Part shown: piece after piece, positions 18,134-26,426 of the stretch | How the letters are laid out: each line of letters opens with the position of its first letter | Numbering within the stretch: the stretch's first letter is position 1 | Source of the DNA: Deltaproteobacteria bacterium | GTDB taxonomy: Bacteria; Desulfobacterota; Desulfobulbia; Desulfobulbales; Desulfurivibrionaceae | Assembly (NCBI GenBank): GCA_013349295.1 | Contig: DUZW01000010.1 | Coordinates: 1 to 64,000 of the forward strand | Direction of reading: 5' to 3' | DNA length: 64,000 nucleotides | The notes under the pieces: generated by a model | What the model was told of the DNA's origin: nothing | Databases searched by the model: none | What the model saw: only the letters and a program-made list of their open reading frames with translations | Translations under genes and position numbers: made by a program

Positions 18134-19426
18134 TCATCCGAGCAACTTTTTGAATGAGCATTCAGTTTTCTCCAACGCCATGGCCAACTCGGCTTCACTC
18201 TGGGCGGCGGAGATGAAAGCGGCCTCGAACTGAGAAGGCGCCAACCAGACCCCCTGCGCCAGCATCTGCCTGAAATGCTGGCCATACCTGGCCGTATCCG
18301 CCTGCATGGCGGACTCGAAATCAACCACCGGCCCGGCCGTGAAAAAGGATGTCATCATGGAGCCCACCCGATTCAGGGTGGTCTGGCCGGGCAGGTATTT
18401 TTCCGCCAGCCCGGTCAAACTCTGGGCAAAGCGGGCCGATTTCTCTTCCAGTGCGGCATAAAAACCGGGCTGGGCCAACTGCCGCATGGTGGCGGCGCCT
18501 GCCGCCATGGCCAAAGGATTGCCGGACAGGGTTCCGGCCTGATACACCGGCCCAACCGGGGAGATCGTATCCATGAGTTCTTTTTTGCCGCCATAGGCCC
18601 CAACCGGCAGGCCGCCACCGATGATCTTGCCGAGACAGGTGAGATCCGGCATGACACCATAGTATTCCTGGGCTCCGCCCAAGGCCAGACGCAGACCGGT
18701 GATCACCTCGTCGAAAATGAGGACTATGCCCAGTTCGGCGGTCAGAGTGCGCAGTTTTTGCAAAAATCCTGGCTGCGGAGCAACAACCCCCATGTTTCCG
18801 GCAACCGGCTCGATGATCACGCAGGCAATGTCCAATTTTTCATCACGCAGGGTTTGTTCCAAAATCTCCAGATTATTATAAGGAATGGACACTGTGTTCT
18901 TGACAATATCCTCGGGCACCCCCGGACTGCCGGGAATGCCAAGGGTAATTACCCCGGAACCGGCCTTGACCAGGAAACTGTCGGCATGCCCATGGTAACA
19001 ACCGTCAAACTTCACCACCACATTACGGCCGGTGTAACCCCTAGCAAGCCGGATGGCGCTCATGGTCGCCTCGGTTCCGGAACTGACGAAACGCACCTTT
19101 TCCACCGATGGCAGGGCCTGGATCACCAGCTCGGCCAGTTCAATCTCCAAGGGGCAGGGCGCGCCGAAACTGGTGCCGTCCCGCAGGGTTTTTTCAATGG
19201 CCTCGACCACTGCCGGATGATTATGACCAAGGATCATCGGCCCCCAGGAGCATACAAAATCAAGGAATTCATTACCGTCCACATCATGGATTTTGGAACC
19301 GGCGGCTTTTTTAACAAAAAGGGGTTCACACCCCACGGACTTACAGGCCCGCACCGGGCTGTTAACTCCACCGGGGATGAGCTGTTGCGCCTTTGCAAAC
19401 AGGGTATGCGATTGGTCGGTCTTCAT
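18134..19426 (-). CDS. hemL: Glutamate-1-semialdehyde 2,1-aminomutase HemL
   Basis: 430 residues from MKTDQSHTLFAKAQQLIPGG. The enzyme transaminates glutamate-1-semialdehyde to 5-aminolevulinate, the step after HemA. Key features are GGVNSPVRA, PMILGHNHPAV, FVSSGTEATMSAIRLARG, and the PLP-lysine region LTCLGKIIGGGLPVGAYGGK. Length and order are typical. It follows the F0 operon with a 98-base gap (18037-18133) and may be a separate unit. The 46 extra residues of the track ORF run into the upstream intergenic DNA and are not coding. Confidence 0.97.
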   Translation of the reverse strand: MKTDQSHTLFAKAQQLIPGGVNSPVRACKSVGCEPLFVKKAAGSKIHDVDGNEFLDFVCSWGPMILGHNHPAVVEAIEKTLRDGTSFGAPCPLEIELAELVIQALPSVEKVRFVSSGTEATMSAIRLARGYTGRNVVVKFDGCYHGHADSFLVKAGSGVITLGIPGSPGVPEDIVKNTVSIPYNNLEILEQTLRDEKLDIACVIIEPVAGNMGVVAPQPGFLQKLRTLTAELGIVLIFDEVITGLRLALGGAQEYYGVMPDLTCLGKIIGGGLPVGAYGGKKELMDTISPVGPVYQAGTLSGNPLAMAAGAATMRQLAQPGFYAALEEKSARFAQSLTGLAEKYLPGQTTLNRVGSMMTSFFTAGPVVDFESAMQADTARYGQHFRQMLAQGVWLAPSQFEAAFISAAQSEAELAMALEKTECSFKKLLG

Positions 19427-19887
19427 GCTCCTTGGCCTCCGTGCCGTCTCAATGGTTGATGGTCGTCCACTAACTAATAAAGAAGGGACAATGACAATGA
19501 TATCACGCCTTCTCCATGCGCTTCCTGTCTCCAGCGAGCCGAAAATATAGCAGGCTGCCGCCACGCTGTCAAAATTCTTTCAAGGACGGCCAAAAACACC
19601 TTCTCCAAAAAACCCTTATCTTTTCGTAACGATCCAGCTTAATGCCGGAATCGGACAAAAACCACGAAATGTAACTGTTCAGCAGTACCACAGATGCGCG
19701 AAAGAAGTCTGCGAAGCGTGCTATTGCACATGAGCAGGCCGACGACAAAGCAGATGTGACACTGCTGAACAGTTACTTCTTTTCAAGATTCTTTCCCTTG
19801 ACACGACAAAGCCGTTCATAGCAATATGAGCCCAGAAGCATGCGGATGTAAGGATATTTTACCAGCAGGACCATAACAGGAGACGCC
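19427..19887. other. Intergenic region between hemL and the 19888 gene
   Basis: 461 bases between two divergent genes. It must hold the hemL promoter and that of the plus-strand operon. The only structure I can support is the 106-bp inverted-repeat element at 19671-19776, annotated separately. A ribosome-binding AGGAG sits before the GTG at 19888. Confidence 0.6.
19671..19776. repeat. 106-bp inverted-repeat element, copy A (full length)
   Basis: Perfect 16-bp terminal inverted repeats GTAACTGTTCAGCAGT / ACTGCTGAACAGTTAC. Its interior matches copies B (29556-29661, reverse orientation) and C (57817-57924) over nearly the whole length. A central small hairpin (GTGC-TATT-GCAC) is present in all three, with changed loop bases. 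No target-site duplication and no ORF are seen. It resembles a MITE or an extended palindromic intergenic repeat. Confidence 0.85.
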
Positions 19888-20319
19888 GTGGAAATACATG
19901 ACCCGAATCTTCATCTGAAACTTATGGAAATGTGTGACTGTTATCTGGGCACAGACTATGCCGCTACCATCCAAAAAGTTGCGGATACCCCTTCCGCCGA
20001 CACTCAGGAAGACTCCCTCCGTTATCTGGCCCTCGCCCTTCTCTTCACTCTGACCGAAGAGGCCAAACAACTTTCCCTCAAACGAAAAAAAGATAAAATT
20101 ACCGTCACCATCAAGCACGATGACGAAAAAATCGCCCTGCGTCCGCCGGCAAGGGCTGTCTTCGACAGGATCATCTCCATTATGCGCACCATCCTTCATC
20201 TCAACGATGACAAGGGAGCCCTGCCGCTAATCCTTGGCCTTAGGAATGACCAGATCGAGGTTCAGGTCAAAATCGAACGCACTGCGGACAAGGAAACCCT
20301 CAAGGTGAAATTTCCCTAG
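19888..20319 (+). CDS. Unknown cytosolic protein, 143 residues
   Basis: No family recognised. GTG start with AGGAG six bases upstream. The protein is soluble: a helical N-terminal half (LHLKLMEMCDCYLGTDYA, SLRYLALALLFTLTEEAKQL), then beta-like charged segments (KITVTIKHDDEKIALRPP, QIEVQVKIERTADKETLKVKF). It leads a plus-strand run with a PilZ protein, an RHH-like protein and a ParA ATPase, and is spaced 249 bases from the PilZ gene, so it may be a separate transcript. The gap 20320-20568 shows no feature beyond a ribosome-binding site. Confidence 0.65.
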   Translation: MEIHDPNLHLKLMEMCDCYLGTDYAATIQKVADTPSADTQEDSLRYLALALLFTLTEEAKQLSLKRKKDKITVTIKHDDEKIALRPPARAVFDRIISIMRTILHLNDDKGALPLILGLRNDQIEVQVKIERTADKETLKVKFP

Positions 20320-20568
20320 TTGGGTGAGTACTTCAGTTCGTCCTGACAACAAGAGGCTCCAAACGGAAACGCTTCCTGATTTTTTCGCTGCCGTCTCCCG
20401 ACCCCGCCCTGCCCTTTCAAGGAGCAACAGCGGAGCTGTTTTGCCTTGACAATCTTGGAAATGCCAATAAATAATCAAGCATCTCCTGCATATTCGTACG
20501 TCTTTGGGAGCAGTCTTTTGCTATAGGCTTTTTTCCTCCCATCAGCACATGACCATAAGGAGCCGGTA

Positions 20569-21042
20569 ATGACCAAGAAAAAAAGCGGGACCGAAGAATC
20601 AGCGCCCTGGGAGCTTACGTCCTTGCCTGTCGCTCCAACCGGCGTCAACCCTGCGGACGCCGCCGATCTCCAAAAGATCATTCGCAAGAACTATCGAGAA
20701 CCCATTTTGGACGATGATGCGGTCTGCGCCGAAATCGATGGCCGCACCCACCGCGTATGCGATATCGGCGGTCGCGGCATGGGCCTCATCGTTCCGACCC
20801 TTGACAGCTTTCCGGCAGGCTCGCCCCACAGTATCACCCTGCATATCGACGACAACACCATCACCCTCCGGGGAAAAGTCACCCACATCTCTCCCAGCGA
20901 GACCTCTGGCGAATGCCACTGCGGGATTGAATTCATCGACCTGAGCAAAAAAGACGAGCACACCTTGCAGTATTTTCTAACAGCGCACCACGCCAGACTT
21001 TTTGGCGGAACATGCCGCCCTGCCGACCCTGGCCGGAATTGA
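20569..21042 (+). CDS. PilZ-domain protein
   Basis: 157 residues. The PilZ core is recognisable by VCDIGGRGMGLIVP (a D/NxSxxG-like turn with Gly in place of Ser), the strand SITLHIDDNTITLRGKV, and CHCGIEFIDLSKKDEHTLQYFL near the end. The RxxxR motif at the domain start is weak (KNYREPILDDDAVCAEIDG), so c-di-GMP binding is uncertain. The N-terminal 35 residues look disordered. The next gene begins 30 bases downstream. Confidence 0.75.
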   Translation: MTKKKSGTEESAPWELTSLPVAPTGVNPADAADLQKIIRKNYREPILDDDAVCAEIDGRTHRVCDIGGRGMGLIVPTLDSFPAGSPHSITLHIDDNTITLRGKVTHISPSETSGECHCGIEFIDLSKKDEHTLQYFLTAHHARLFGGTCRPADPGRN

Positions 21043-21072
21043 ACCGCAACCTCATCATGGAATTAGGGGACA

Positions 21073-21474
21073 ATGTCGGCTAAGAATAAACACGACATCA
21101 TGGATGAACTACTGAAAGGCTCATCCGAGGAAGCTGCTCAGGAGGATTCCGCTCTTGCCAAGCTGATTCATCGCACCGGCGAAACACTAAGCGACACGCA
21201 TCCTGTCGCAAGTTCCTCCGATCCGGAACAGAAAAAAACCTCTGTCAGTGACAGCAAGAAAAAATCCACGCACTATCTTTCCGAGGAAATTTTCGATGAT
21301 CTGGATGACGCACGGGATAAAATTAACGAAATTGTGCACCAACGCTTGAAATCACGGATTTCAAAATCACGCATTGTTAATCAGGCGCTCAGGATGATCC
21401 TCAAGGACTTTGAAGAAAAAGGGGAGAAAAGCCATCTGATCAAAGAAATCTTAAAAGAATCCCAGAAAAAATAA
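21073..21474 (+). CDS. Ribbon-helix-helix-like protein preceding ParA
   Basis: 133 residues. The first 75 residues are polar and disordered. The C-terminal part (KKSTHYLSEEIFDDLDDA, then ISKSRIVNQALRMILKDFEEKG) fits a ribbon-helix-helix DNA-binding fold: one strand with THYL, helix, turn, then a helix with SKSRIVNQAL. Position 36 bases ahead of a ParA-type ATPase is typical of a partition partner or regulator. The RHH assignment is inferred from pattern and context. Confidence 0.6.
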   Translation: MSAKNKHDIMDELLKGSSEEAAQEDSALAKLIHRTGETLSDTHPVASSSDPEQKKTSVSDSKKKSTHYLSEEIFDDLDDARDKINEIVHQRLKSRISKSRIVNQALRMILKDFEEKGEKSHLIKEILKESQKK

Positions 21475-21510
21475 TCAGAAGTTGGCCAGAGCAGGCCCGG
21501 AGACTTCACA

Positions 21511-22482
21511 ATGATAATCACTTGCCCTCATTGCAAAAAACAGCACAATATCGATGAAAAAAGAATCCCGCCCAATGTCAAGATGGCTCGTTGCCAAGGC
21601 TGCGGGCAACAGTTTCCCCTCGATATTCCCCGGGCGGAATCGCCGGCACCTCCCCCGCCGCAATCCGCCACGGTCGAGGCCGCTCCCGCCCCTGTTCCCA
21701 CTCCCGCGACTCCGTCCAGCCAGGAAACCAGAAGAATCGGCGTCTCTTTGAGCAAGGGGGGGGTCGGCAAGACCACAACCGCGGTGAATCTCGCGGCAGG
21801 ACTCGCCCTGGCGGGGAAAAAGGTTCTCTTGGTTGATACCGACACCCAGGGACAATCGAGCTTCATGCTGGGCGTAAAACCCAAGGGCGGCCTTACCGAA
21901 CTGGTGACCGGAGAACTCCCCCCCCAAGAAGCAATTATTCAGGCCCGCAAAAACCTGTGGATCCTGGCTGGAGGCAAATCCCTGGCCGGCCTCAAGCGCC
22001 TTATCGACCGCAAGGATTACGGCGGCGAGCTGACCATTGCCCAGGCCCTGACCCCGCTTGAAAAAAACTATGATTATGTGGTGGTGGACACCTCGCCGGG
22101 CTGGGATCCGCTCACCGTCAATGTTCTTTTTTATGTCAACGAGCTGATGACCCCCGTCTCCTTGGAGGTCATGTCCATCCAAGGATTTGGCGAGTTCCTG
22201 AAAAGCATCGCCTCCATCCAGAAATTCCGCAAGGAGATCGAACTCCGATACATCCTGCCCACCTTCCGCGACATGCGGGTGAAGCGCGGGAGCGAGTTTC
22301 TGGGGGAGATTGAAAAAATATACGGGGAGAAGGTCTGCGCTCCAATCCGTTACAACGTCCGTTTATCCGAGGCACCTGCCTATGGTCAGACTATTTTTGA
22401 GTTTGCCCCCGGATCCAACGGCGCCCAGGACTACCGTGAACTTGTCCGCAAAGTCACGGGCGAACCGGATCTTTTCACCTGA
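21511..22482 (+). CDS. ParA-family ATPase with N-terminal zinc-ribbon (MJ0042-type) domain
   Basis: 323 residues. Residues 1-38 form a CPHCKK...CQGCGQQF zinc ribbon of the MJ0042 type. A Pro/Ala/Thr-rich linker follows, then a ParA/Soj ATPase with deviant Walker A SKGGVGKTTTAVNL, switch VDTDTQGQSS and Walker B VVVDTSPGWDPL. Such ATPases position plasmids, chromosomes, chemoreceptor clusters or other cargo. The zinc ribbon on a ParA is unusual. The preceding RHH-like gene and PilZ gene suggest a cargo other than the replication origin; this is inference. Confidence 0.88.
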   Translation: MIITCPHCKKQHNIDEKRIPPNVKMARCQGCGQQFPLDIPRAESPAPPPPQSATVEAAPAPVPTPATPSSQETRRIGVSLSKGGVGKTTTAVNLAAGLALAGKKVLLVDTDTQGQSSFMLGVKPKGGLTELVTGELPPQEAIIQARKNLWILAGGKSLAGLKRLIDRKDYGGELTIAQALTPLEKNYDYVVVDTSPGWDPLTVNVLFYVNELMTPVSLEVMSIQGFGEFLKSIASIQKFRKEIELRYILPTFRDMRVKRGSEFLGEIEKIYGEKVCAPIRYNVRLSEAPAYGQTIFEFAPGSNGAQDYRELVRKVTGEPDLFT

Positions 22483-22515
22483 CCCGCTCCATGCCGCGGA
22501 CTAACACCACGAAAT

Positions 22516-22562
22516 CGAACTGTTCAACAAAGCCGGAGAGGTGCTGGTGCTGAACAGCTACG
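22516..22562. repeat. Inverted-repeat element, short copy E
   Basis: CGAACTGTTCA ... TGCTGAACAGCTACG carries the ends of the 106-bp element with most of the middle missing. It shares the flank ACCACGAAAT on its left with copy A. It lies between parA and the next gene. Confidence 0.6.
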
Positions 22563-22575
22563 AGAGACGCTGCCC

Positions 22576-23067
22576 ATGACCTTTGAAAGCAAGCTGATTC
22601 CCATCCTACGCGAGGGAGTTGAGATCGTAAAAATGATTTCTTTTAAGAAATTAAAAGAAGCGCTGATACTGAAACACCCAGACCGTGAGGGTCCCTTCAT
22701 CGCCAAACTTGCCGGAGCGCTGATCAATGCAATCTTCGGCACTCCAGCCCTTGAGGAACCTTTCGTTGTTTTCGCCCGGAGCCATGCGAAGCTCATTGCC
22801 CAGGAACAGGCCCAGCTCGGGGCCATGCTTGAGGAGTTGCGGATTCCTCTCACCGATGCCCTGCGCATCCAAGCCCTCTGCGACCACCAGGAAGGACTGG
22901 ACAGCACCGCCACCCTCCGGCAGGCGCAAGAGCAAGGAATTCTTCTGGCTGATCGTGACCTGCCGCTTCCCCACCGCTTCATCGAGCTGGTCCGCAGACT
23001 GGGCAGCGGATTTGGCTTGCTGCTGCCGCCGCTCCCCGCAACCGACAACGGGGCCGCAACACATTAA
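22576..23067 (+). CDS. Unknown protein, 163 residues
   Basis: No family recognised. Largely helical and soluble: FKKLKEALILKHPDREGPF, an Ala/Gly-rich middle (IAKLAGALINAIFGTP), and a long helical stretch (HAKLIAQEQAQLGAMLEEL, ALRIQALCDHQEGLDS). A C-terminal hydrophobic patch (LGSGFGLLLPPLP) is too short for a membrane span. It may belong to the parA run upstream but is separated by 93 bases holding a repeat. It converges with the response-regulator gene, stop to stop 9 bases. Confidence 0.6.
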   Translation: MTFESKLIPILREGVEIVKMISFKKLKEALILKHPDREGPFIAKLAGALINAIFGTPALEEPFVVFARSHAKLIAQEQAQLGAMLEELRIPLTDALRIQALCDHQEGLDSTATLRQAQEQGILLADRDLPLPHRFIELVRRLGSGFGLLLPPLPATDNGAATH

Positions 23068-23076
23068 ATTCTGCCG

Positions 23077-24441
23077 TCAACTCTCAAGTTCGTATTTCTT
23101 GATTTTGCGCCAGAGAGAAACCCGGTCAATGCCCAGAACCTGGGCGGCCAGACTCTTGTTGTCCCCGTGCTCCTTCAATACCCACTCGATATAGGCCCGT
23201 TCCTGATCGGCAAGACTGGGAATTCCGCCGCTTTTCCGACGGAAGGTTTGAAAACAGGCACCGCGCAGGTCTTCCGGCAGATGCCCGACCTCTATGGTGT
23301 CACCGCTGGCCAGAGCCACCCCGCGCTCGATAATGTTTTCCAACTCACGGACATTGCCCGGAAAATCATAGCGCAGCAGAATATCAACCACCTCCGGCTC
23401 GATATTCCGCACCTCCTTATGCATCAACACCCCGTATTTTCTGATAAAATGCTGAACCAGCAGGGGCAGGTCATCCTTGCGCTCCGCCAGGGGCGGGATA
23501 TGGAGCGCCACCACGTTGATCCGGAAAAAGAGATCCTGGCGAAAATTCCCCAGCTTTACCTCCTCCGCCAGATTCCGGTTGGTTGCCGCAAGAAAGCGAA
23601 CATTGACCTTGACCGGCGAAACCCCACCTAAATGCATCACCTCTTTTTCCTGGATTACCCGGAGGAGTTTTACCTGCATGGCAGGCGACATCTCGGTGAT
23701 CTCATCAAGAAAAAGGGTGCCGCCATCGGCCATTTCCACCAGCCCCTTTTTCATCTCCACCGCCCCGGTATAGGCCCCCTTTTCATGACCGAATAGTTCA
23801 TTGGCCAACAAGTCCTCTTGAAAGGCCCCACAATTCACAGACAAGAGAGGTCCGTTGCGGCGATTGCTGCTGGCATGGACAAATCGGGCCAGCAACTCCT
23901 TGCCCGTGCCCGACTCTCCGCAGATCACAACATTGCTGTCCGAGGTGGCGACCTGTCCGGCCGTGGCAAGCAGTTTTTTCATCCCCGGGTTATCGGTGAT
24001 GATCCTGGCTTCCCCCTGAAATGCTTTAAGATGCTCCCGCAACCTGCTGTTTTCCCGCTTAAGCCTGGTTTTCTCCAGGGCTTCCCGCACAACCTTCCGG
24101 ACCTCATCCAGCTTGTAGGGCTTGGCAATATAGTGATAGGCCCCGCCCTTCATCGCCTCAATGGCGGAATCCACCGTGGCGTATCCGGTGATCATGATCA
24201 CCTCGGTGTCGGGATAAAGCTCGCGAGTACGCTTCAGGATCTGCATACCGCCTACCTTTTCCATCTTCAGATCGGTCAGGACAAGATCGAAGGTATTCGA
24301 CTCCAACAGATGAAGAGCCCTGGGGCCACTCTGGGAGGCAGTGACCTCGTAGCCCTCTTTTTTTAAAACATGCCTGAGGTTGTGCAGGGCTATTTCTTCG
24401 TCGTCAACGACCAATATCCTTGCGGGCTGCTCGTCATTCAT
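23077..24441 (-). CDS. Sigma-54-dependent response regulator (NtrC family)
   Basis: 454 residues. Receiver domain at 1-120 (ILVVDDEEIAL, LVLTDLKME with the phospho-Asp, MITGYATVDSAIEAMK). AAA+ domain at about 140-370 with Walker A GESGTGKE, the sigma-54 contact loop GAYTGA (GAFTGA variant), and DEITEMSPAMQVKLLRV. A Fis-type helix-turn-helix ends the protein (LAAQVLGIDRVSLWRKIKKY). The start at ATG 24441 has AAGGA eight bases upstream and overlaps the kinase stop (ATGAATGA). It is the cognate regulator of the kinase and the probable activator of the divergent promoter at 26144. Confidence 0.95.
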   Translation of the reverse strand: MNDEQPARILVVDDEEIALHNLRHVLKKEGYEVTASQSGPRALHLLESNTFDLVLTDLKMEKVGGMQILKRTRELYPDTEVIMITGYATVDSAIEAMKGGAYHYIAKPYKLDEVRKVVREALEKTRLKRENSRLREHLKAFQGEARIITDNPGMKKLLATAGQVATSDSNVVICGESGTGKELLARFVHASSNRRNGPLLSVNCGAFQEDLLANELFGHEKGAYTGAVEMKKGLVEMADGGTLFLDEITEMSPAMQVKLLRVIQEKEVMHLGGVSPVKVNVRFLAATNRNLAEEVKLGNFRQDLFFRINVVALHIPPLAERKDDLPLLVQHFIRKYGVLMHKEVRNIEPEVVDILLRYDFPGNVRELENIIERGVALASGDTIEVGHLPEDLRGACFQTFRRKSGGIPSLADQERAYIEWVLKEHGDNKSLAAQVLGIDRVSLWRKIKKYELES

Positions 24442-25891
24442 ACCCATGTTCCTTTTGCTCTCCCGGGAGCCAGATAATGAAGGTGGTGCCGAGGCCTGGC
24501 CTGCTTTCCACAGTGATGGACCCGCCATGCCACTCGATTATGTCATGAACAATAAACAATCCGAGTCCGGAGCCCTTGCCCACATCCTTGGTGGTGAAAA
24601 ACGGATCAAAGATTTTCTTAACATGTTCCGCATCAATCCCCGGCCCGTCATCCTCGATGATGATTTCAACCTCATCAAGCTCGGTGCCGCACCCCGTGCC
24701 ACGAGCGGAAATCCAGATATGCCCGTGGCCCTGCACTGCATCGATTGCATTCTTGATCAGGTTGAGCAGCACCTGTTGCATCCGCTGCTTATCGACAATA
24801 ATGGGAAGATCGTGGGGGATGTCCACGGCAATTGCCACTTCGCTGGGCGCATGCCCGCGAAGGAGCAGAATTGTTTCATTCACCAGCTTCCGGAGAAGCA
24901 GCTTCTCCTTGCTGAATTCCTTGATTCTGGAAAATTCCAACAGGGTTCGGACGATATCCCTTGCCTTGTCCGACTGGGTTTCAATCTGGCCGATGAGATT
25001 TTTCTTGAACTCCACATTATCCTCTTCAATCTCCTCGCCGAGAATCTGGGCCGAGGTGGAGATGTTGGACAGAGGATTGTTCAACTCATGGGCCACGCCT
25101 GAAAGCAGGGTCCCCAGCGCAGCCAATTTTTCCGATTGCACCAACTGATGCTGACGCATCTGCAATTCCTTGGTCATTCGGTTAAATGCCGTGAGCAGCG
25201 AACGGATCTCCTGCTCGCCTTCCCCAACGGCAACCTCGACAAAATCGCCATGGGAAATCCTCTTGGTGTATCCCTCCAGCACCTTGAGAGAGTTCACCAC
25301 CTTCCTCCCCAGCAGGGCGGCAATAGTCAGGGCGGAAACAAACATGCAGAGCATGGAAGCAAGGAGAATGCTCTGGGTCGTTTTCAGGAGGGTCTTGATT
25401 TTCTTCTTTACGGCATCCCGGGTTTTTTCACCAAACTCGGTGAGTTCCTTCCCTGCGTGCCGGACCTGCTCTTCCAGCCGCTCCTGAACGTGGAAATCGC
25501 TTGCGCCGCCGCCCGCGACCCCAAGGTCATATGCGTGCAACTGCCCCATGAACCCTTCGTAGGCCTCAATCACCTTCGCCAACTGCCGGATCTCGACGGA
25601 AGAGAGCACCATATGGAGAGCCGGCTCATTATTCTCAAAGAGATCCCTGGTTTTTTCCCAGTAAAACTGATTTTCCAGAAAATCCTTTTCCTGGCGGTAG
25701 AGAAAGTAATTCTTCTCGAACCTGCGCAGCTCAAGAGCCGTATTAAAAAAATCCTCAATGACCTCGCCGAAGGCAACCTGGTCTTCCACCCGCTTGACAA
25801 TGCCATAGGTCAGCACGGCGGAGCCCATCATGAGGATGAGCAACAGATAAAAGCCGTAGGTAATCTTCTTGCGTATGCCGAGATGGAACAT
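24434..25891 (-). CDS. Membrane sensor histidine kinase, partner of the 23077 regulator
   Basis: 485 residues. First membrane helix at about 10-32 (KKITYGFYLLLILMMGSAV), then a helical sensor region (RFEKNYFLYRQEKDFLENQFYW, four-helix-bundle type). A second helix lies at about 170-195, a HAMP domain follows (VLEGYTKRISHGDFVE), then HisKA with GVAHELNNPLSNI (phospho-His) and a HATPase with N box LLNLIKNAID, DDGPGIDAEH and GKGSGLGLFIV. AAGGAAGAG precedes the ATG. The ligand is unknown. It is co-transcribed with the sigma-54 activator and divergent from the FAEA/TauE/Usp operon, so that operon is the probable output. Confidence 0.94.
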   Translation of the reverse strand: MFHLGIRKKITYGFYLLLILMMGSAVLTYGIVKRVEDQVAFGEVIEDFFNTALELRRFEKNYFLYRQEKDFLENQFYWEKTRDLFENNEPALHMVLSSVEIRQLAKVIEAYEGFMGQLHAYDLGVAGGGASDFHVQERLEEQVRHAGKELTEFGEKTRDAVKKKIKTLLKTTQSILLASMLCMFVSALTIAALLGRKVVNSLKVLEGYTKRISHGDFVEVAVGEGEQEIRSLLTAFNRMTKELQMRQHQLVQSEKLAALGTLLSGVAHELNNPLSNISTSAQILGEEIEEDNVEFKKNLIGQIETQSDKARDIVRTLLEFSRIKEFSKEKLLLRKLVNETILLLRGHAPSEVAIAVDIPHDLPIIVDKQRMQQVLLNLIKNAIDAVQGHGHIWISARGTGCGTELDEVEIIIEDDGPGIDAEHVKKIFDPFFTTKDVGKGSGLGLFIVHDIIEWHGGSITVESRPGLGTTFIIWLPGEQKEHGYE

Positions 25892-25972
25892 GCTCTCTCT
25901 TCCTTAATCCTGCAAAGGTACCGATTTCCTTTTCGAAAGCACCATACTCCCAGTCAAAAACAAAGTCCAGAG

Positions 25973-26068
25973 GTTGCATTTGGCAACACCATTTTTCTCG
26001 TTGCAACACCATATCATCTTATTGTTTTTATTATGTATTATTTTATTTGGAAAATTTGCGTTGCAAAC
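25973..26068. promoter_or_regulatory. Three GTTGC/GCAAC inverted repeats, candidate activator sites
   Basis: GTTGCATTTGGCAAC (25973-25987), GTTGCAAC (26000-26007, followed like the first by ACACC) and TTTGCGTTGCAAA (26055-26067) lie about 190, 167 and 109 bases upstream of the expected start site of the sigma-54 promoter. Spacing and symmetry fit enhancer sites for a dimeric NtrC-type activator, most simply the neighbour encoded at 23077. The rest of the 340-base gap (25892-26231) is AT-rich without other signals. Confidence 0.6.
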
Positions 26069-26143
26069 TGAAACATTAAGCCCTGCCGACCAAGCTAGAA
26101 GTAACATCTTGAAATAACAAGAGAAAAATCCAAGCCACACACC

Positions 26144-26159
26144 TGGCATACTTGTTGCT
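26144..26159 (+). promoter_or_regulatory. Sigma-54 (-24/-12) promoter
   Basis: TGGCATACTTGTTGCT matches TGGCAC-N5-TTGCW with the exact spacing and a single deviation. The transcript would begin near 26170 and cover the gene at 26232 and those downstream. Confidence 0.85.
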
Positions 26160-26231
26160 TAATGAAACAAACAAGAACGACAAGCCTTCACCCTGTTTCA
26201 TAGCAACATACACATACGAAGGAGAACCACC

Positions 26232-26411
26232 ATGAACACAATCCTGAACCGCTTTGACCGCCTGATGATGGCAGTAACCTTTGCCGAGGCCAACGAACCC
26301 GAACTGGCACACAAATGTATCGGCAGCCGGAAACAAGAGCCGGCCAAGCAGCTGCAGCAAAATGCCAAGATCACCGCCGGCCGAATCCTGCCGAACCAAA
26401 CCGCACGCTGA
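26232..26411 (+). CDS. FAEA-motif small protein 1, 59 residues
   Basis: Missed by the ORF track because of its length. It reads MNTILNRFDRLMMAVTFAEA and ends RILPNQTAR, with ribosome-binding AAGGAG seven bases before the ATG. Its residues 8-27 (FD..M.AVTFAEANEPELA) recur at the N-termini of the next two genes. There is no domain beyond the motif; the tail is polar and basic. It is the first gene after the sigma-54 promoter. Function unknown; it may be a minimal form of the shared domain. Confidence 0.8.
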   Translation: MNTILNRFDRLMMAVTFAEANEPELAHKCIGSRKQEPAKQLQQNAKITAGRILPNQTAR

Positions 26412-26426
26412 TCATTGGAACGCCCC

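Noticed and set aside
19671-19776. Element A as a tRNA or small RNA gene
   Set aside because: No cloverleaf or CCA end; matches to several intergenic copies with inverted ends show it is a repeat.
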